Positions 1-7,277 of a DNA stretch of 53,961 nucleotides are shown in pieces. Position 1 is the first letter of the stretch, and every line of letters starts with the position of its first letter. The translations under genes and the position numbers were made by a program. The notes under the pieces are model-generated. The model worked only from the letters and a program-made list of their open reading frames with translations, made no database searches and was not told the origin of the DNA. The DNA is from Verrucomicrobiota bacterium. GTDB taxonomy: Bacteria > Verrucomicrobiota > Verrucomicrobiia > Opitutales > Opitutaceae. Location of the stretch: positions 1-53,961 of the forward strand of contig JAQGON010000015.1 of NCBI GenBank assembly GCA_028293565.1, written 5' to 3'.

Positions 1-1270
1 CGACCCGCCACGTAAACTGCTCGGCAAAACTGTCCACCGGCAGCGGCGTGAGTCCCGTCGACTTGAAGCGGTAGACGATATAAGTGGAGAGCACGAGGAG
101 GGCGCACCAGAGCGGCGAGGCGAGATAGGAGAGGATGCCGAGGGCGAAATGCGTCCGGCTCAACGCGTGAAACCCGGGCGTCACCACGAGCCGCGCATGC
201 TGGAGGTTGCCCTGCAGCCACCGGCGGTCGCGCTTCGCGAAATCGACCAGGTTGGCGGGGCATTCCTCGTAGCTTCCGTCGACGCCAGACGCGAGCCACA
301 CCTGCCAGCCGGCCTTGCGCATCAGCGCGGCCTCGACGTAGTCGTGGCTCATGATCCGTCCGCCGAACGGGCCGCCGCCCGGAAGTTCCGGCAGTGAGCA
401 ATGCTGGATGAACGGCGCGACGCGGATGATCGCGTTGTGCCCCCAGTAATTCGCCTCGCTGAGCTGCCAGTAGTTCAGGCCGTCCGTGAACAGCGGGCCG
501 TACAGCCGGCTCGCGAACTGCTGCAGCCGCGCGAAAATCGTCTCGCCGTTGACGAGCCGCGGGACGCTCTGGATGAGGCCGACGCCCGGATTCCGTTCCA
601 TCATGCGCACCAGGCGGCCGACGGTTTCGCCGGTGATGAGGCTGTCCGCGTCGAGCACCACCATGTAGCGGTAGTTCCCGCCCCAGCGCCGGCAGAAGTC
701 GGCGATGTTGCCGACCTTCTTGTTCGTGTTGACCCGCCGCTTCCGGTAGAAGAGCCGGCCTTCGGCGCCGAGCTCGCGCGTGACCGTCGCCCACGCCGCC
801 TCCTCGGCGACCCAGTGGTTGGGATCGCTCGTGTCGCTGAGCACGAAGAAGTCGAAATGATCGAGACGCGCCTCGGCCGCGATCGAGGAGAAGATCGCGC
901 GCACGCCTTCCATCACGCGGGTGGAATCCTCGTTGCAGATCGGCATGACGATCGCCGTGCGGGCGCGGAGCGGCTCGACGTCGGCGGCCCAGTCGACGCT
1001 GGCCGCGATCCGGCAGCCGTCGCCGCCCTGGCGCCGGAGGAGGAAGCCCACGAGCGCCTGCAGCGCGCCGAGCGCGAGGAGATTGAAGAGCAGCGCGAAG
1101 ATGACGAGGTGCGCGACCTTCCACCCGTCGAATCCCGTCCGCCAGTGCAGGTCCCCCATCAGCACGACCGCCGGGACGGTGAGCACGATCATCGTCACCG
1201 CGACCATCGCGCGGCGCCAACCGAAGATGCGCGGGTCAAGCCGGCGCGGATCGAATCGCTCGACAGTCAT
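1..1270 (-). CDS. opgH: Glucan glucosyltransferase OpgH/MdoH (partial, C-terminus beyond window)
   Basis: Inner-membrane family 2 glycosyltransferase that polymerises UDP-glucose into the backbone of osmoregulated periplasmic glucans. The first ~420 residues are present. The N-terminal part has two hydrophobic spans (MVAVTMIVLTVPAVVLM and a later HLVIFALLFNLLALG stretch). The cytosolic catalytic part follows, with VVLDADSLI (the DxD-type site), SHDYVEAALMRKAGWQVW, and RDRRWLQGNLQH, the family's RRW acceptor motif. The start ATG at 1270 is preceded by AAGGAGG, an excellent ribosome site. It is the third gene of opgG-small ORF-opgH, 13 bp behind the small ORF. Membrane segments expected at the C-terminus start to appear (FALGILSYLASPLWCALL) before the window ends. 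Identification is firm. Confidence 0.93.
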   Translation of the reverse strand, partial: MTVERFDPRRLDPRIFGWRRAMVAVTMIVLTVPAVVLMGDLHWRTGFDGWKVAHLVIFALLFNLLALGALQALVGFLLRRQGGDGCRIAASVDWAADVEPLRARTAIVMPICNEDSTRVMEGVRAIFSSIAAEARLDHFDFFVLSDTSDPNHWVAEEAAWATVTRELGAEGRLFYRKRRVNTNKKVGNIADFCRRWGGNYRYMVVLDADSLITGETVGRLVRMMERNPGVGLIQSVPRLVNGETIFARLQQFASRLYGPLFTDGLNYWQLSEANYWGHNAIIRVAPFIQHCSLPELPGGGPFGGRIMSHDYVEAALMRKAGWQVWLASGVDGSYEECPANLVDFAKRDRRWLQGNLQHARLVVTPGFHALSRTHFALGILSYLASPLWCALLVLSTYIVYRFKSTGLTPLPVDSFAEQFTWRV

Positions 1271-1283
1271 GGCGCGCCCTCCT

Positions 1284-1709
1284 TCAGCGGCTCGCTGACA
1301 GGGTCGCTTTGATCAGGCCGGCGACGATCAGGAGACCGGTCATGATCCGCCCGGGAACCCGGCGGCGCCACGCGGCCAGCGCGGGCCTCGAGGCGCGGCC
1401 GGCCTCGGATTCGACGGGTTTCGAAACCATATGGCTCAGCTGGATTTCCGGGGATGGCGGCGGCGGCACGCGCCGCCGGCCTGCGGGCCAGCGCGCGATG
1501 CGCTCCTGCGCGACGGCCATCGCGGCGGCGACAGGTTCAGCCGCCGGCGGGGTACGGAGCCTCGCCTCGGCGATGATCGCGGCGGCCAGCGGAAAAATCT
1601 CCGCCGACCCGATGCCGTGCGCACGAAGGTAGGCCCGGACTCTCCGCAGTGCAGCGGAGCATTCCAGGCGGGCGGCGGGGCGGGAGGATTCGGACGGAGA
1701 GCGGGTCAT
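1284..1709 (-). CDS. Small hypothetical protein between opgG and opgH
   Basis: A 141-residue protein whose ATG overlaps the opgG stop in an ATGA, implying translational coupling; opgH follows 13 bp later. I do not recognise the family. The first half is Ala/Arg-rich and helical (RVRAYLRAHGIGSAE, then IFPLAAAIIAEARL), the middle is proline-rich (RRVPPPPSPE), and the C-terminus carries a short hydrophobic stretch (IMTGLLIVAGLI) that may be one membrane span. It could be a detached counterpart of the cytosolic N-terminal extension found on some OpgH proteins, or a small partner of the transferase. That idea rests only on position and helical character. Confidence 0.72.
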   Translation of the reverse strand: MTRSPSESSRPAARLECSAALRRVRAYLRAHGIGSAEIFPLAAAIIAEARLRTPPAAEPVAAAMAVAQERIARWPAGRRRVPPPPSPEIQLSHMVSKPVESEAGRASRPALAAWRRRVPGRIMTGLLIVAGLIKATLSASR

Positions 1710-3235
1710 GGTGTCCAGACATAGGACCAAGTTTCGCTGATAGGTTCCGTCTTCAGCCGCAAATGACAGCGCAGGCTGACGGATTGCCCGGCGGGCGCTC
1801 CTTCGACCTCGATCGCCACGCGGCATCCGTGGATTTCCGGATATGGGCTGACGGAAAACCGGCGCAGCCGGCAATTCCCCCGGAGTTCGATGACCGGCTG
1901 GGCGGCGTCCAGTTCCCGGGCGGAATTTTTGTCGTCGGCGAAGTCGACCCAGAACAGCCGGCCCGTATGGCCGTCCGGAAGATCGCCCTCGAACGTGTTC
2001 ACCGCGCGCGCGAGTCCGCCGTTGGCGGGCTCGCTGAGCGACCACACCATGCGGTAGCGGAGTTCGACGGGCCGGCCGGGCGCGGGTTTTTCCGCCGGCA
2101 CCCAGAATGCGACGATGTTGTCGCCGTGCTCGGCGGGGTCGGGGAGCTCGACGAGGCGGATGTTCCCGGACCAGTCGCCGCGCGGCTCGATCCAGGCCGA
2201 GGGCCGTTTTTCGTAGTGCACCTCGAGGTCCTCGTAGCTGGAGATGCGCCGGTCGCGCTGGAGGAGCCCGAAGCGCACGAGCTTGTGCACGGGTACGTCG
2301 GTGACCTTCACGTCGCGCGGGTTGATGAGCGCCCGCCAGAGGCGACGGCCGCCGGTGTCGTCGACGATGAGGCCGTCGGAATCGTGCACCTCCGGGCGGA
2401 CGTGTCCGGCCGGGCGCGTGGAATTCTCCCCATACCAGAACATGCTCGTGAGCGGCGCCATGCCGGGGAGGGTCACCTCGTTGCGGAACGTGAGTTCCGC
2501 CCGCACGTCGATCGTGGTCGTCTTTCCGGGGCGGACGACGAACTCGTAGGCGCCGGTGACGCTGGCGCTGCGCAGGAGGCCGTAAAGCGTGAGCGCGGTG
2601 TCGCCGGCGGAGGGCTTTCCGATCCAGAACTCGGTGAAGCGCGGAAATTCCTCCGTCGTGCCGGGAATGCCGCTGTTGATCGCGAGCCCGCGGGCGGAGA
2701 GCCCGTAGAACTGGTCGGCGCCGATCGCGCGGAAGTAGCTGGCGCCGAGGAAGACGATGACCTCGTCGAAGACGCCGGGCCGGTTGATCGGCGCGTGCAC
2801 CCGGAAGCCGGCGTAGCCGAGCGAGGAATGGAGCGCCGGCAGGTCCTTGACGCCGTCGTAGGAAAAAAATTCCCGCAGGAAGGGGATGACCTGCTCGTGC
2901 TGGCCGGTGAATTCGTGCAGGGTCACGCGGTCGCGGTACAGGCCGCCCCGGTGGAAGAACTCGAGCTGGAAGGGCAGGCCCTCCTTCCGCCAGAGCGCCT
3001 GCGGCGGCTGGAACCGGATCGAACGGTATTCGTCGTACGACAGCGCGCCGAGCCGGCCGGGCAGGTCGTCGCCCGGAGCCTTGTAAGCCGCGGCCGCCTC
3101 GCGCGCGGCGATCGTGCGGACGTAGTCGAACGTGACGTTCGTCTCCTCGACGGCGGCGTGGACCACGGCGCCCGCCGCCAGGAGGCACGGCACGAGAATT
3201 TTCCGCGCGCGAAAAAAAAGACGACAGTCGACCAT
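1706..3235 (-). CDS. opgG: Periplasmic glucan biosynthesis protein OpgG/MdoG
   Basis: A 509-residue secreted protein of the MdoG/MdoD family, needed in the periplasm for branching or release of the glucan made by OpgH. The ATG at 3235 gives a Sec signal with a basic start (RLFFRARK) and core ILVPCLLAAGAVVHA. Family features follow: LSYDEYRSIRFQP near residue 60, LPFQLEFFHRG, FFSYDGVKDLPALHSSLGYAGF, FLGASYFRAIG, YGLSARGLAINSG, SMFWYGENS, LHYEK-like VHYEKRPSAWIEP, and EGDLPDGHTGRLFWVDF. The length matches the family. It overlaps the next gene by 4 bp, so opgG-small gene-opgH is one unit. An upstream in-frame extension to 3820 only covers antisense of the DUF4142 gene and is rejected. Confidence 0.95.
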   Translation of the reverse strand: MVDCRLFFRARKILVPCLLAAGAVVHAAVEETNVTFDYVRTIAAREAAAAYKAPGDDLPGRLGALSYDEYRSIRFQPPQALWRKEGLPFQLEFFHRGGLYRDRVTLHEFTGQHEQVIPFLREFFSYDGVKDLPALHSSLGYAGFRVHAPINRPGVFDEVIVFLGASYFRAIGADQFYGLSARGLAINSGIPGTTEEFPRFTEFWIGKPSAGDTALTLYGLLRSASVTGAYEFVVRPGKTTTIDVRAELTFRNEVTLPGMAPLTSMFWYGENSTRPAGHVRPEVHDSDGLIVDDTGGRRLWRALINPRDVKVTDVPVHKLVRFGLLQRDRRISSYEDLEVHYEKRPSAWIEPRGDWSGNIRLVELPDPAEHGDNIVAFWVPAEKPAPGRPVELRYRMVWSLSEPANGGLARAVNTFEGDLPDGHTGRLFWVDFADDKNSARELDAAQPVIELRGNCRLRRFSVSPYPEIHGCRVAIEVEGAPAGQSVSLRCHLRLKTEPISETWSYVWTP

Positions 3236-3491
3236 TGGGGCGAAGCTGACCGATGGCACCCGCCGCAGTTCCGAGCGGGCGGTCCAAATCGCGCCCAGCC
3301 GGCTCCGGAACTCAAACCGGGGCCCAGGGAGGACGCCGGCGCGGCGTGGGTGACGCGGAGAAAACCCATCCGGGAAACGCCTATTTCCCCGGTCATAAAC
3401 AACCTGCCGGCGCCGGTTCACGGCGGGACGCCGGAGGCTTCGTCCCGCCGGTCGAGGAACCAAGGGGGGCAACGTCGCACTATAACGAGCC
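3236..3491. other. Divergent intergenic region with one strong hairpin
   Basis: The 256-bp spacer between divergent opgG and the DUF4142 gene should hold both promoters; no convincing -35/-10 pair is visible. A perfect 9-bp inverted repeat (CGGCGGGAC at 3421-3429 and GTCCCGCCG at 3442-3450) lies about 40 bp before the DUF4142 start and could be an operator or a 5' leader hairpin. Confidence 0.4.
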
Positions 3492-4007
3492 ATGAAAACC
3501 AACACATCCCTGTTCAATCGCACCGCCTGGATCCTGGGCGCATTTGTTTCCGTCGCGGGTTTCGCCTCCGCCAACCCGCTTTCCGGCCACTCGGACAAGA
3601 GCTTCGTTGAGAAAGCCGCCAAGAAAGGCATGGAGGAAGTCAGCATTTCCCAGGTGGTCGCCGAGCGTTCCACCAACCCGCAGGTGAAGGAGTTCGCGAC
3701 CATGATGGTCGCCGACCACTCCGCGGCCAACACCGAGCTGTCGGCCCTCGCCGCTTCCAAGGGCATCGCGCTCCCGGCGAAGGAGACGGCCCCCGGCAAG
3801 TGGTCGAAGAAGACCGGCAAGGACTTCGACGAGGACTATATGGAGAAGATGACCGAGGATCACGACGAGGCCGTGAAGCTCTTCAACAAGGAAGCGAGCG
3901 ACGGCAAGGACCAGGACATCGTGGCGTTCGCGCGGAAGACGCTTCCGACGCTGCAGCACCACCAGCAGATGGCCAAGGATCTGAAGAAGGCGCTGAAGGG
4001 CAAATAA
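3492..4007 (+). CDS. DUF4142 secreted helical protein
   Basis: A 171-residue exported protein with a clear signal peptide (WILGAFVSVAGFASA). The mature part is the DUF4142 four-helix, ferritin-like fold: DKSFVEKAAKKGMEEVSISQ, STNPQVKEFATMMVADHSAAN, then paired C-terminal helices ending LPTLQHHQQMAKDLKKAL. The conserved MVADHSAAN and LQHHQ stretches are present. The family is linked by homology to envelope stress but its biochemistry is unknown. A hairpin follows the stop. It heads a plus-strand row of small membrane or stress proteins. Confidence 0.88.
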   Translation: MKTNTSLFNRTAWILGAFVSVAGFASANPLSGHSDKSFVEKAAKKGMEEVSISQVVAERSTNPQVKEFATMMVADHSAANTELSALAASKGIALPAKETAPGKWSKKTGKDFDEDYMEKMTEDHDEAVKLFNKEASDGKDQDIVAFARKTLPTLQHHQQMAKDLKKALKGK

Positions 4008-4016
4008 CGGCCGATG

Positions 4017-4042
4017 CCTTCCTGGGTTTTGGCCCAGGAAGG
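4017..4042 (+). terminator. Terminator-like hairpin after DUF4142 gene
   Basis: A perfect 10-bp stem CCTTCCTGGG/CCCAGGAAGG with loop TTTTGG begins 10 bp after the stop codon. It is followed by AAACC, not a T-run, so it may attenuate or protect a 3' end and is not a classical rho-independent terminator. Confidence 0.45.
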
Positions 4043-4059
4043 AAACCGCCTCACTTCCC

Positions 4060-4269
4060 ATGCTTTGGTGCGCCGCAACGCTTTTGGCCGTCGCCGTCAT
4101 GGCCGGGATTCTGGGCCTCGCGGACAGCGGCGCCGCCGGCGCCGCCGCGGTCTCGGCGCTCTTCTACGTTTTCGTCACGCTGTTTTTCTACGCGTTTTTC
4201 TTCATCCTGCGCCCGACGCGCGGGCGTCCGGGCCCGCTGGGCCGCAAGCCGCATTCGCGCCATGAATAA
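4060..4269 (+). CDS. DUF1328-like small membrane protein
   Basis: A 69-residue protein with two hydrophobic helices: LWCAATLLAVAVMAGILGL, then an Ala/Gly hinge SGAAGAAAVSALF, then YVFVTLFFYAFFFIL, ending in a basic tail (RPTRGRPGPLGRK). Short length, the ML[WY] start, the AGILG motif and the GAAGAA linker match the DUF1328/YtjA family of small inner-membrane proteins of unknown function. It overlaps the next gene by 8 bp. Confidence 0.7.
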   Translation: MLWCAATLLAVAVMAGILGLADSGAAGAAAVSALFYVFVTLFFYAFFFILRPTRGRPGPLGRKPHSRHE

Positions 4270-4471
4270 TTCCGCCGCCTCCGAACTTCCCGAAGGGACC
4301 GGCGAGGTTCCGCTCCACCGGAAAATCGCGTGGGCCGCGCGTGAACTCTGGGAAAAATTCGGACGTCCCGAGGGACGGGACCGCGAGTTGTGGCTCGCCG
4401 CAAGGCGGATCGTGTGCGGCGGAAGTTCATGGCGCCGCACGGCAACGTCGGTCCACGGCGGCCGTCGCTAG
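4262..4471 (+). CDS. DUF2934-like small protein
   Basis: A 69-residue soluble protein starting at the ATG inside the 3' end of the previous gene. The core HRKIAWAARELWEKFGRPEG followed by RDRELWLAA matches the DUF2934 signature (I-x-x-x-A-x-x-LWE-x-x-GRPEGRDxEhWLxAE). The last ~15 residues are basic and not family-like. DUF2934 proteins are common small proteins of unknown role. Overlap with the previous gene suggests co-translation. Confidence 0.62.
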   Translation: MNNSAASELPEGTGEVPLHRKIAWAARELWEKFGRPEGRDRELWLAARRIVCGGSSWRRTATSVHGGRR

Positions 4472-4523
4472 CCTTGCGGCGGAGTCCCCGATCCGGATCA
4501 GGGCGGAGGTGGAACTTTTCCCA

Positions 4524-5039
4524 ATGCCCGAATGGATCGACCGCCTGCTGGGACTGCATGTCTCCGCGTCCGACCTGACCTCGCTGCAGATGGCGGCGCG
4601 GACCGCCGTGGTGTTCCTGTTCGGCGTGGCCTTGGTGCGACTCGCGGACCGGCGTTTCCTGGGACGCAACGCCGGCTTCGATGTCCTGCTCGGCGTGGTG
4701 CTGGGATCGGTCCTCAGTCGCGGCATCAACGGCCAGGCGTCCTTTTTCCCCACCCTGGGCGCGAGCGCGCTCCTCATCGTCCTGCACCGCATCCTCGGCG
4801 CGGCCGCCTGCCACTCGGAGGCGGTCTCGCGGCTGCTGAAGGGCCGCGCCCGGACGCTGGTGAACGACGGAAGGGTCGACCACGCCGAGTTGACGCGCTG
4901 CAGGCTCAGCGCCGAAGACCTCGATGAGAATCTTCGCGTCAACGGCAACGTGAGCCGCACCCAGGACGTCGCGGAAGCGCGGCTCGAGCGCAACGGCCAG
5001 GTCAGCGTCGTCAAAAAAAAGTCCCTCGCCCGCGAATGA
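4524..5039 (+). CDS. DUF421 (YetF/YcaP-type) membrane protein
   Basis: A 171-residue membrane protein of the DUF421 family. An N-terminal amphipathic segment is followed by three spans: AARTAVVFLFGVALVRLA, FDVLLGVVLGSVLSRGI, and FFPTLGASALLIVLHRIL. The small cytosolic YetF domain follows, with LLKGRARTLVNDGRVDHAEL, RLSAEDLDENLRVNG and DVAEARLERNGQVSVV. The GR-x(3)-LVxDG and LxxEDLxExLR motifs are diagnostic. The ATG at 4524 gives the family's usual N-terminus; longer in-frame starts only extend into the preceding gene. Its stop lies in a large inverted repeat. Confidence 0.88.
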   Translation: MPEWIDRLLGLHVSASDLTSLQMAARTAVVFLFGVALVRLADRRFLGRNAGFDVLLGVVLGSVLSRGINGQASFFPTLGASALLIVLHRILGAAACHSEAVSRLLKGRARTLVNDGRVDHAELTRCRLSAEDLDENLRVNGNVSRTQDVAEARLERNGQVSVVKKKSLARE

Positions 5040-5093
5040 CGCCGATGCCCGCGTTTTCGCCTTGGGACGAACGGTCCGCGGGCATCGGCGTCA
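5037..5093. repeat. 17-bp perfect inverted repeat over the DUF421 stop codon
   Basis: TGACGCCGATGCCCGCG (5037-5053, starting with the DUF421 stop TGA) is perfectly repeated in inverse at 5077-5093 around a 23-nt loop. The stem is very stable, with no T-run after it on either strand (CCGCGGGAAAAA follows). It probably ends or stabilises the upstream message. Confidence 0.6.
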
Positions 5094-5163
5094 TCCGCGG
5101 GAAAAATATCCGGATTCGCGGCCGCCGCGCGAACGGACTCCCGTCCGCTTGGTCTGCAGCAGG

Positions 5164-5574
5164 GTGTTTCTCGCTCTTCAAAAAGAATGGCAGTGGCTCC
5201 TGAACAGCCGGCCCGGCGTGCGGTTTCAAAACCGCTACCGGCGCACGCGGGCGGACGCGCGGCGCGACGCCCGGTCTCCGCGGGTGTTTCGCGTCGTCCT
5301 GGCCGTCCTCGCTTTTCTCGTCGGCATCTGCGTCATCCCGCTGCCGTTTCCCGAGATTCCCTTTTTCCTCATCAGCGGCGCCCTGCTCGCGACGGAATCG
5401 CTTTCGCTGGCCCGCGGACTCGATCAGTTCGAAAAACGGCTCCACACCCGCTTCCGGCTGATCCGCCGAAAAATCGGCCTGCCCCGCCGCGCGGAGCGTC
5501 CGCTCGCCGTTGGCATGTTCGTCGCGAGCCTGACCGTGACAAGCTGCGTCGCGTATCTCGCCCTGCGGCCGTGA
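5164..5574 (+). CDS. PGPGW-type small membrane protein (GTG start)
   Basis: A 136-residue membrane protein. I choose the GTG at 5164 because the resulting start (MFLALQKEWQWLL, then PGVRFQNRY) aligns with the paralogue at 26418 (MFQSLTRQWRGML, then PGRRFRESY) and gives nearly equal length. A longer frame would begin inside the inverted repeat. A first span RVVLAVLAFLVGICVIPLPF leads to the loop-helix FPEIPFFLISGALLATESLS. A basic linker follows and then a second span (VGMFVASLTVTSCVAYLAL). The LPGPxxxFFxxxGxxLLAxES pattern is degenerate here (PLPFPEIPFF). Function is unknown. Confidence 0.75.
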   Translation: MFLALQKEWQWLLNSRPGVRFQNRYRRTRADARRDARSPRVFRVVLAVLAFLVGICVIPLPFPEIPFFLISGALLATESLSLARGLDQFEKRLHTRFRLIRRKIGLPRRAERPLAVGMFVASLTVTSCVAYLALRP

Positions 5575-5617
5575 GCGGCCGCGTGCCAGCCGCGTCGCGC
5601 GGGCGACGCCGCGCCGG

Positions 5618-5998
5618 TCAGACCTGCTTCCGGCGGCGGGCGGCGAGCATCTGCTCGTGCTCGGCCTCGTTCACGCCTTCGGCGACGAGGCGTTCCGCCG
5701 CGAATTGTTCCTCCTCCGCTTCCTGATCCGGAATCTGTCGGCCAAAATTGGACGGCGGCTCGCTCGGGTCGCGCGACAGTCCGCCGCGGCTTTCCCCATC
5801 CGAGTCGATCGGCGGCGCGATGTCCTCGCCGTTCAATTCCCGCTCCGCCTGCTGCAGATCCGTCTCCTGCACCTCCTCGTGGTCCTCGATGCTGGCGATC
5901 TCGCTGGCGCGCTGCTCGATGTCGCGCTCGTCCGTGATCCCCGTGGCCTGGTCGTGGTTGAGGATCTTGCCGGAGGGTTTGTCGGAGCGGTTTTTCAT
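5618..5998 (-). CDS. Acidic hypothetical protein
   Basis: A 126-residue acidic, probably largely disordered soluble protein. The N-terminus (ILNHDQATGITDERDIEQRA, then SEIASIEDHEE) resembles a small conserved bacterial protein group with a TDERDIEQRASEIA core; the function is not known to me. The rest is low-complexity acidic sequence (LNGEDIAPPIDSDGES, DQEAEEEQFAAERL) and ends with a basic RRRKQV. It sits alone between a plus-strand membrane gene and a same-strand regulator, 61 bp downstream of that regulator. Confidence 0.68.
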   Translation of the reverse strand: MKNRSDKPSGKILNHDQATGITDERDIEQRASEIASIEDHEEVQETDLQQAERELNGEDIAPPIDSDGESRGGLSRDPSEPPSNFGRQIPDQEAEEEQFAAERLVAEGVNEAEHEQMLAARRRKQV

Positions 5999-6059
5999 GG
6001 GGTGCTAGACACCATCGCGGAGCCACAGTTCGCGCGGCCCATGCGGCCGCGGGAAAAAA

Positions 6060-6722
6060 TCAGACCTTGGCGCGCGTGTGGGGTTTTCCCGAGGTGGAAT
6101 GGGCGAAGCCCTTTTCGAGGGCGTAGCGGATCAGCTCCGGCGAGGTCTTGAGCCCCAGCTTCGAGAGCAGGCGGCACCGGTGGTTGCGGACAGTCAGCTC
6201 GCTCAGCCCGGTCTCGGACGCGACCTGTTCGTTCGTCAGCCCGCGGCCAAAAAGCGTCAGCATGTCCTGTTCGCGCGGAGAGAGGATCTTGTCGAACGAG
6301 ACGGGATCGTTGCGCAGCGAGAGGTGCGCCTCCTGGACGAGCGTCGAGAGATAGCGCTGCCCGTTCATCACGGAACTGATCGCGTCGGTCAGCGCCTCGA
6401 CCGTCTGCTCGTTCTTGTCCACGAAACCGTGGAGCTTCGAGTGCATCGCCCGGTGCAGCGTGAATTCGTCCGAGTAGCCGGAGATGCCGATGACCTTGCT
6501 GTCCTTGCACGCCTCGAGGAGGTCGTCGAGGAGGTCGAGCCCGTTGCGGTCCGGGAGCGCGAGATCCAGGATGATGACGTCGGGCTGGATGCGGCGGCAG
6601 ACGTCGAGGCCGGACTCCGCGTCGCGCGCGCCGGAAACCACCGAGCCGACCATCGCCTCGCGGCAGGCTTTGACGAGCAGCTCGCGCATCAGCGCGTGGT
6701 CTTCGATGACGCAGATGTTCAA
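6060..6722 (-). CDS. NarL/LuxR-family response regulator
   Basis: A two-component regulator. The receiver has ICVIEDHALMRELL (acidic pocket), phospho-acceptor Asp in VIILDLALPD near residue 54, and a substituted region after it (KVIGISGYSD; HGFVDKNE supplies the conserved Lys). The C-terminal LuxR helix-turn-helix is LSPREQDMLTLFGRGLTNEQ, followed by TGLSELTVRNHRCRLLSKLG. I prefer the TTG at 6722, which starts two residues before the first beta strand (N-I-C-V-I-E-D). A GTG at 6812 would add 30 basic residues with no receiver homology. The target is unknown; the kinases at 7859 and 11130 are plausible partners. Confidence 0.85.
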   Translation of the reverse strand: MNICVIEDHALMRELLVKACREAMVGSVVSGARDAESGLDVCRRIQPDVIILDLALPDRNGLDLLDDLLEACKDSKVIGISGYSDEFTLHRAMHSKLHGFVDKNEQTVEALTDAISSVMNGQRYLSTLVQEAHLSLRNDPVSFDKILSPREQDMLTLFGRGLTNEQVASETGLSELTVRNHRCRLLSKLGLKTSPELIRYALEKGFAHSTSGKPHTRAKV

Positions 6723-6814
6723 GGCGAAGACATGGTGCAGCGGCGCGGCTTTCGCGCAAGCGCGGAGCCTTCCCGGCGGCGAGACGCTTCCGCCGCGAAT
6801 GGGAAGGCCCACGC

Positions 6815-6832
6815 TTGGTGTTTAAACACCAA
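6815..6832. promoter_or_regulatory. 18-bp perfect palindrome, candidate operator
   Basis: TTGGTGTTTAAACACCAA is a perfect dyad, AT-rich at its centre in otherwise GC-rich DNA. It sits in the spacer between the minus-strand regulator (start 6722 or 6812) and the plus-strand TonB-remnant/YfiR/kinase operon (start 6916). Its position and symmetry suggest binding by a dimeric regulator, perhaps the adjacent LuxR protein. Confidence 0.5.
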
Positions 6833-6915
6833 AGCCATTCTTTGACGCGCGGAAGAGCCTTGTGGCCCACTTCGTTGGGAAAATTCCGCGGATTCCACGG
6901 CGATTGTCCCGCCTC

Positions 6916-7266
6916 ATGATTCCCCCGTTTTTTCCGTCCGTCGCGGGCCCATTTTTTTCGCATGTTTTCGCCGTCCGGGCTGCCGGAAAATCCCCTTGGC
7001 GGCTGCTCGGAACGGGCGCGCTGCTGGCCGGGTTGTTTTTCCCCGAAATTCTGCGGGCCGATTTCACCGATCCGCACCCGGAACTCCTGCCGCCCCTCGC
7101 CCTGAAACGACTGAGCATCGAGGAGCTGCTTTCGCAGCAGGTGATGTCGGTGTCCCGGAAGCCCGAGAACTGGGCGCAGGCCGCGAGCGACGCCGGGATC
7201 GGCTCGTTGCCCGTGCGCCGGGAGATTGCCCCGAGCCTCCAGACTGAGCTCCGCCTCCAGTTTTGA
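6916..7266 (+). pseudogene. TonB-dependent receptor remnant: N-terminus joined to a C-terminal strand
   Basis: A 116-residue open frame. It begins with a signal-like segment (WRLLGTGALLAGLFFPEILRA), then LKRLSIEELLSQQVMSVSRK, the typical start of receptors that precede YfiR-kinase operons (LSLEELLxxxVTSVSKRPE, leading into the plug). After KPENWAQAA the plug and barrel are absent. Instead the frame ends IAPSLQTELRLQF, which looks like the final aromatic-terminated beta strand of an outer-membrane barrel. The simplest reading is a large in-frame internal deletion of roughly 550 codons, compared with usual receptor length. It overlaps nothing and precedes yfiR-like by 11 bp. It could alternatively be a shortened gene with a new job. 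Confidence 0.6.
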
Positions 7267-7277
7267 GTTCGTCGCCC

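Noticed and set aside
6060-6812. GTG start at 6812 for the LuxR regulator
   Set aside because: It would add 30 residues with no receiver homology; the TTG at 6722 places the first beta strand at the N-terminus. Not excluded experimentally.
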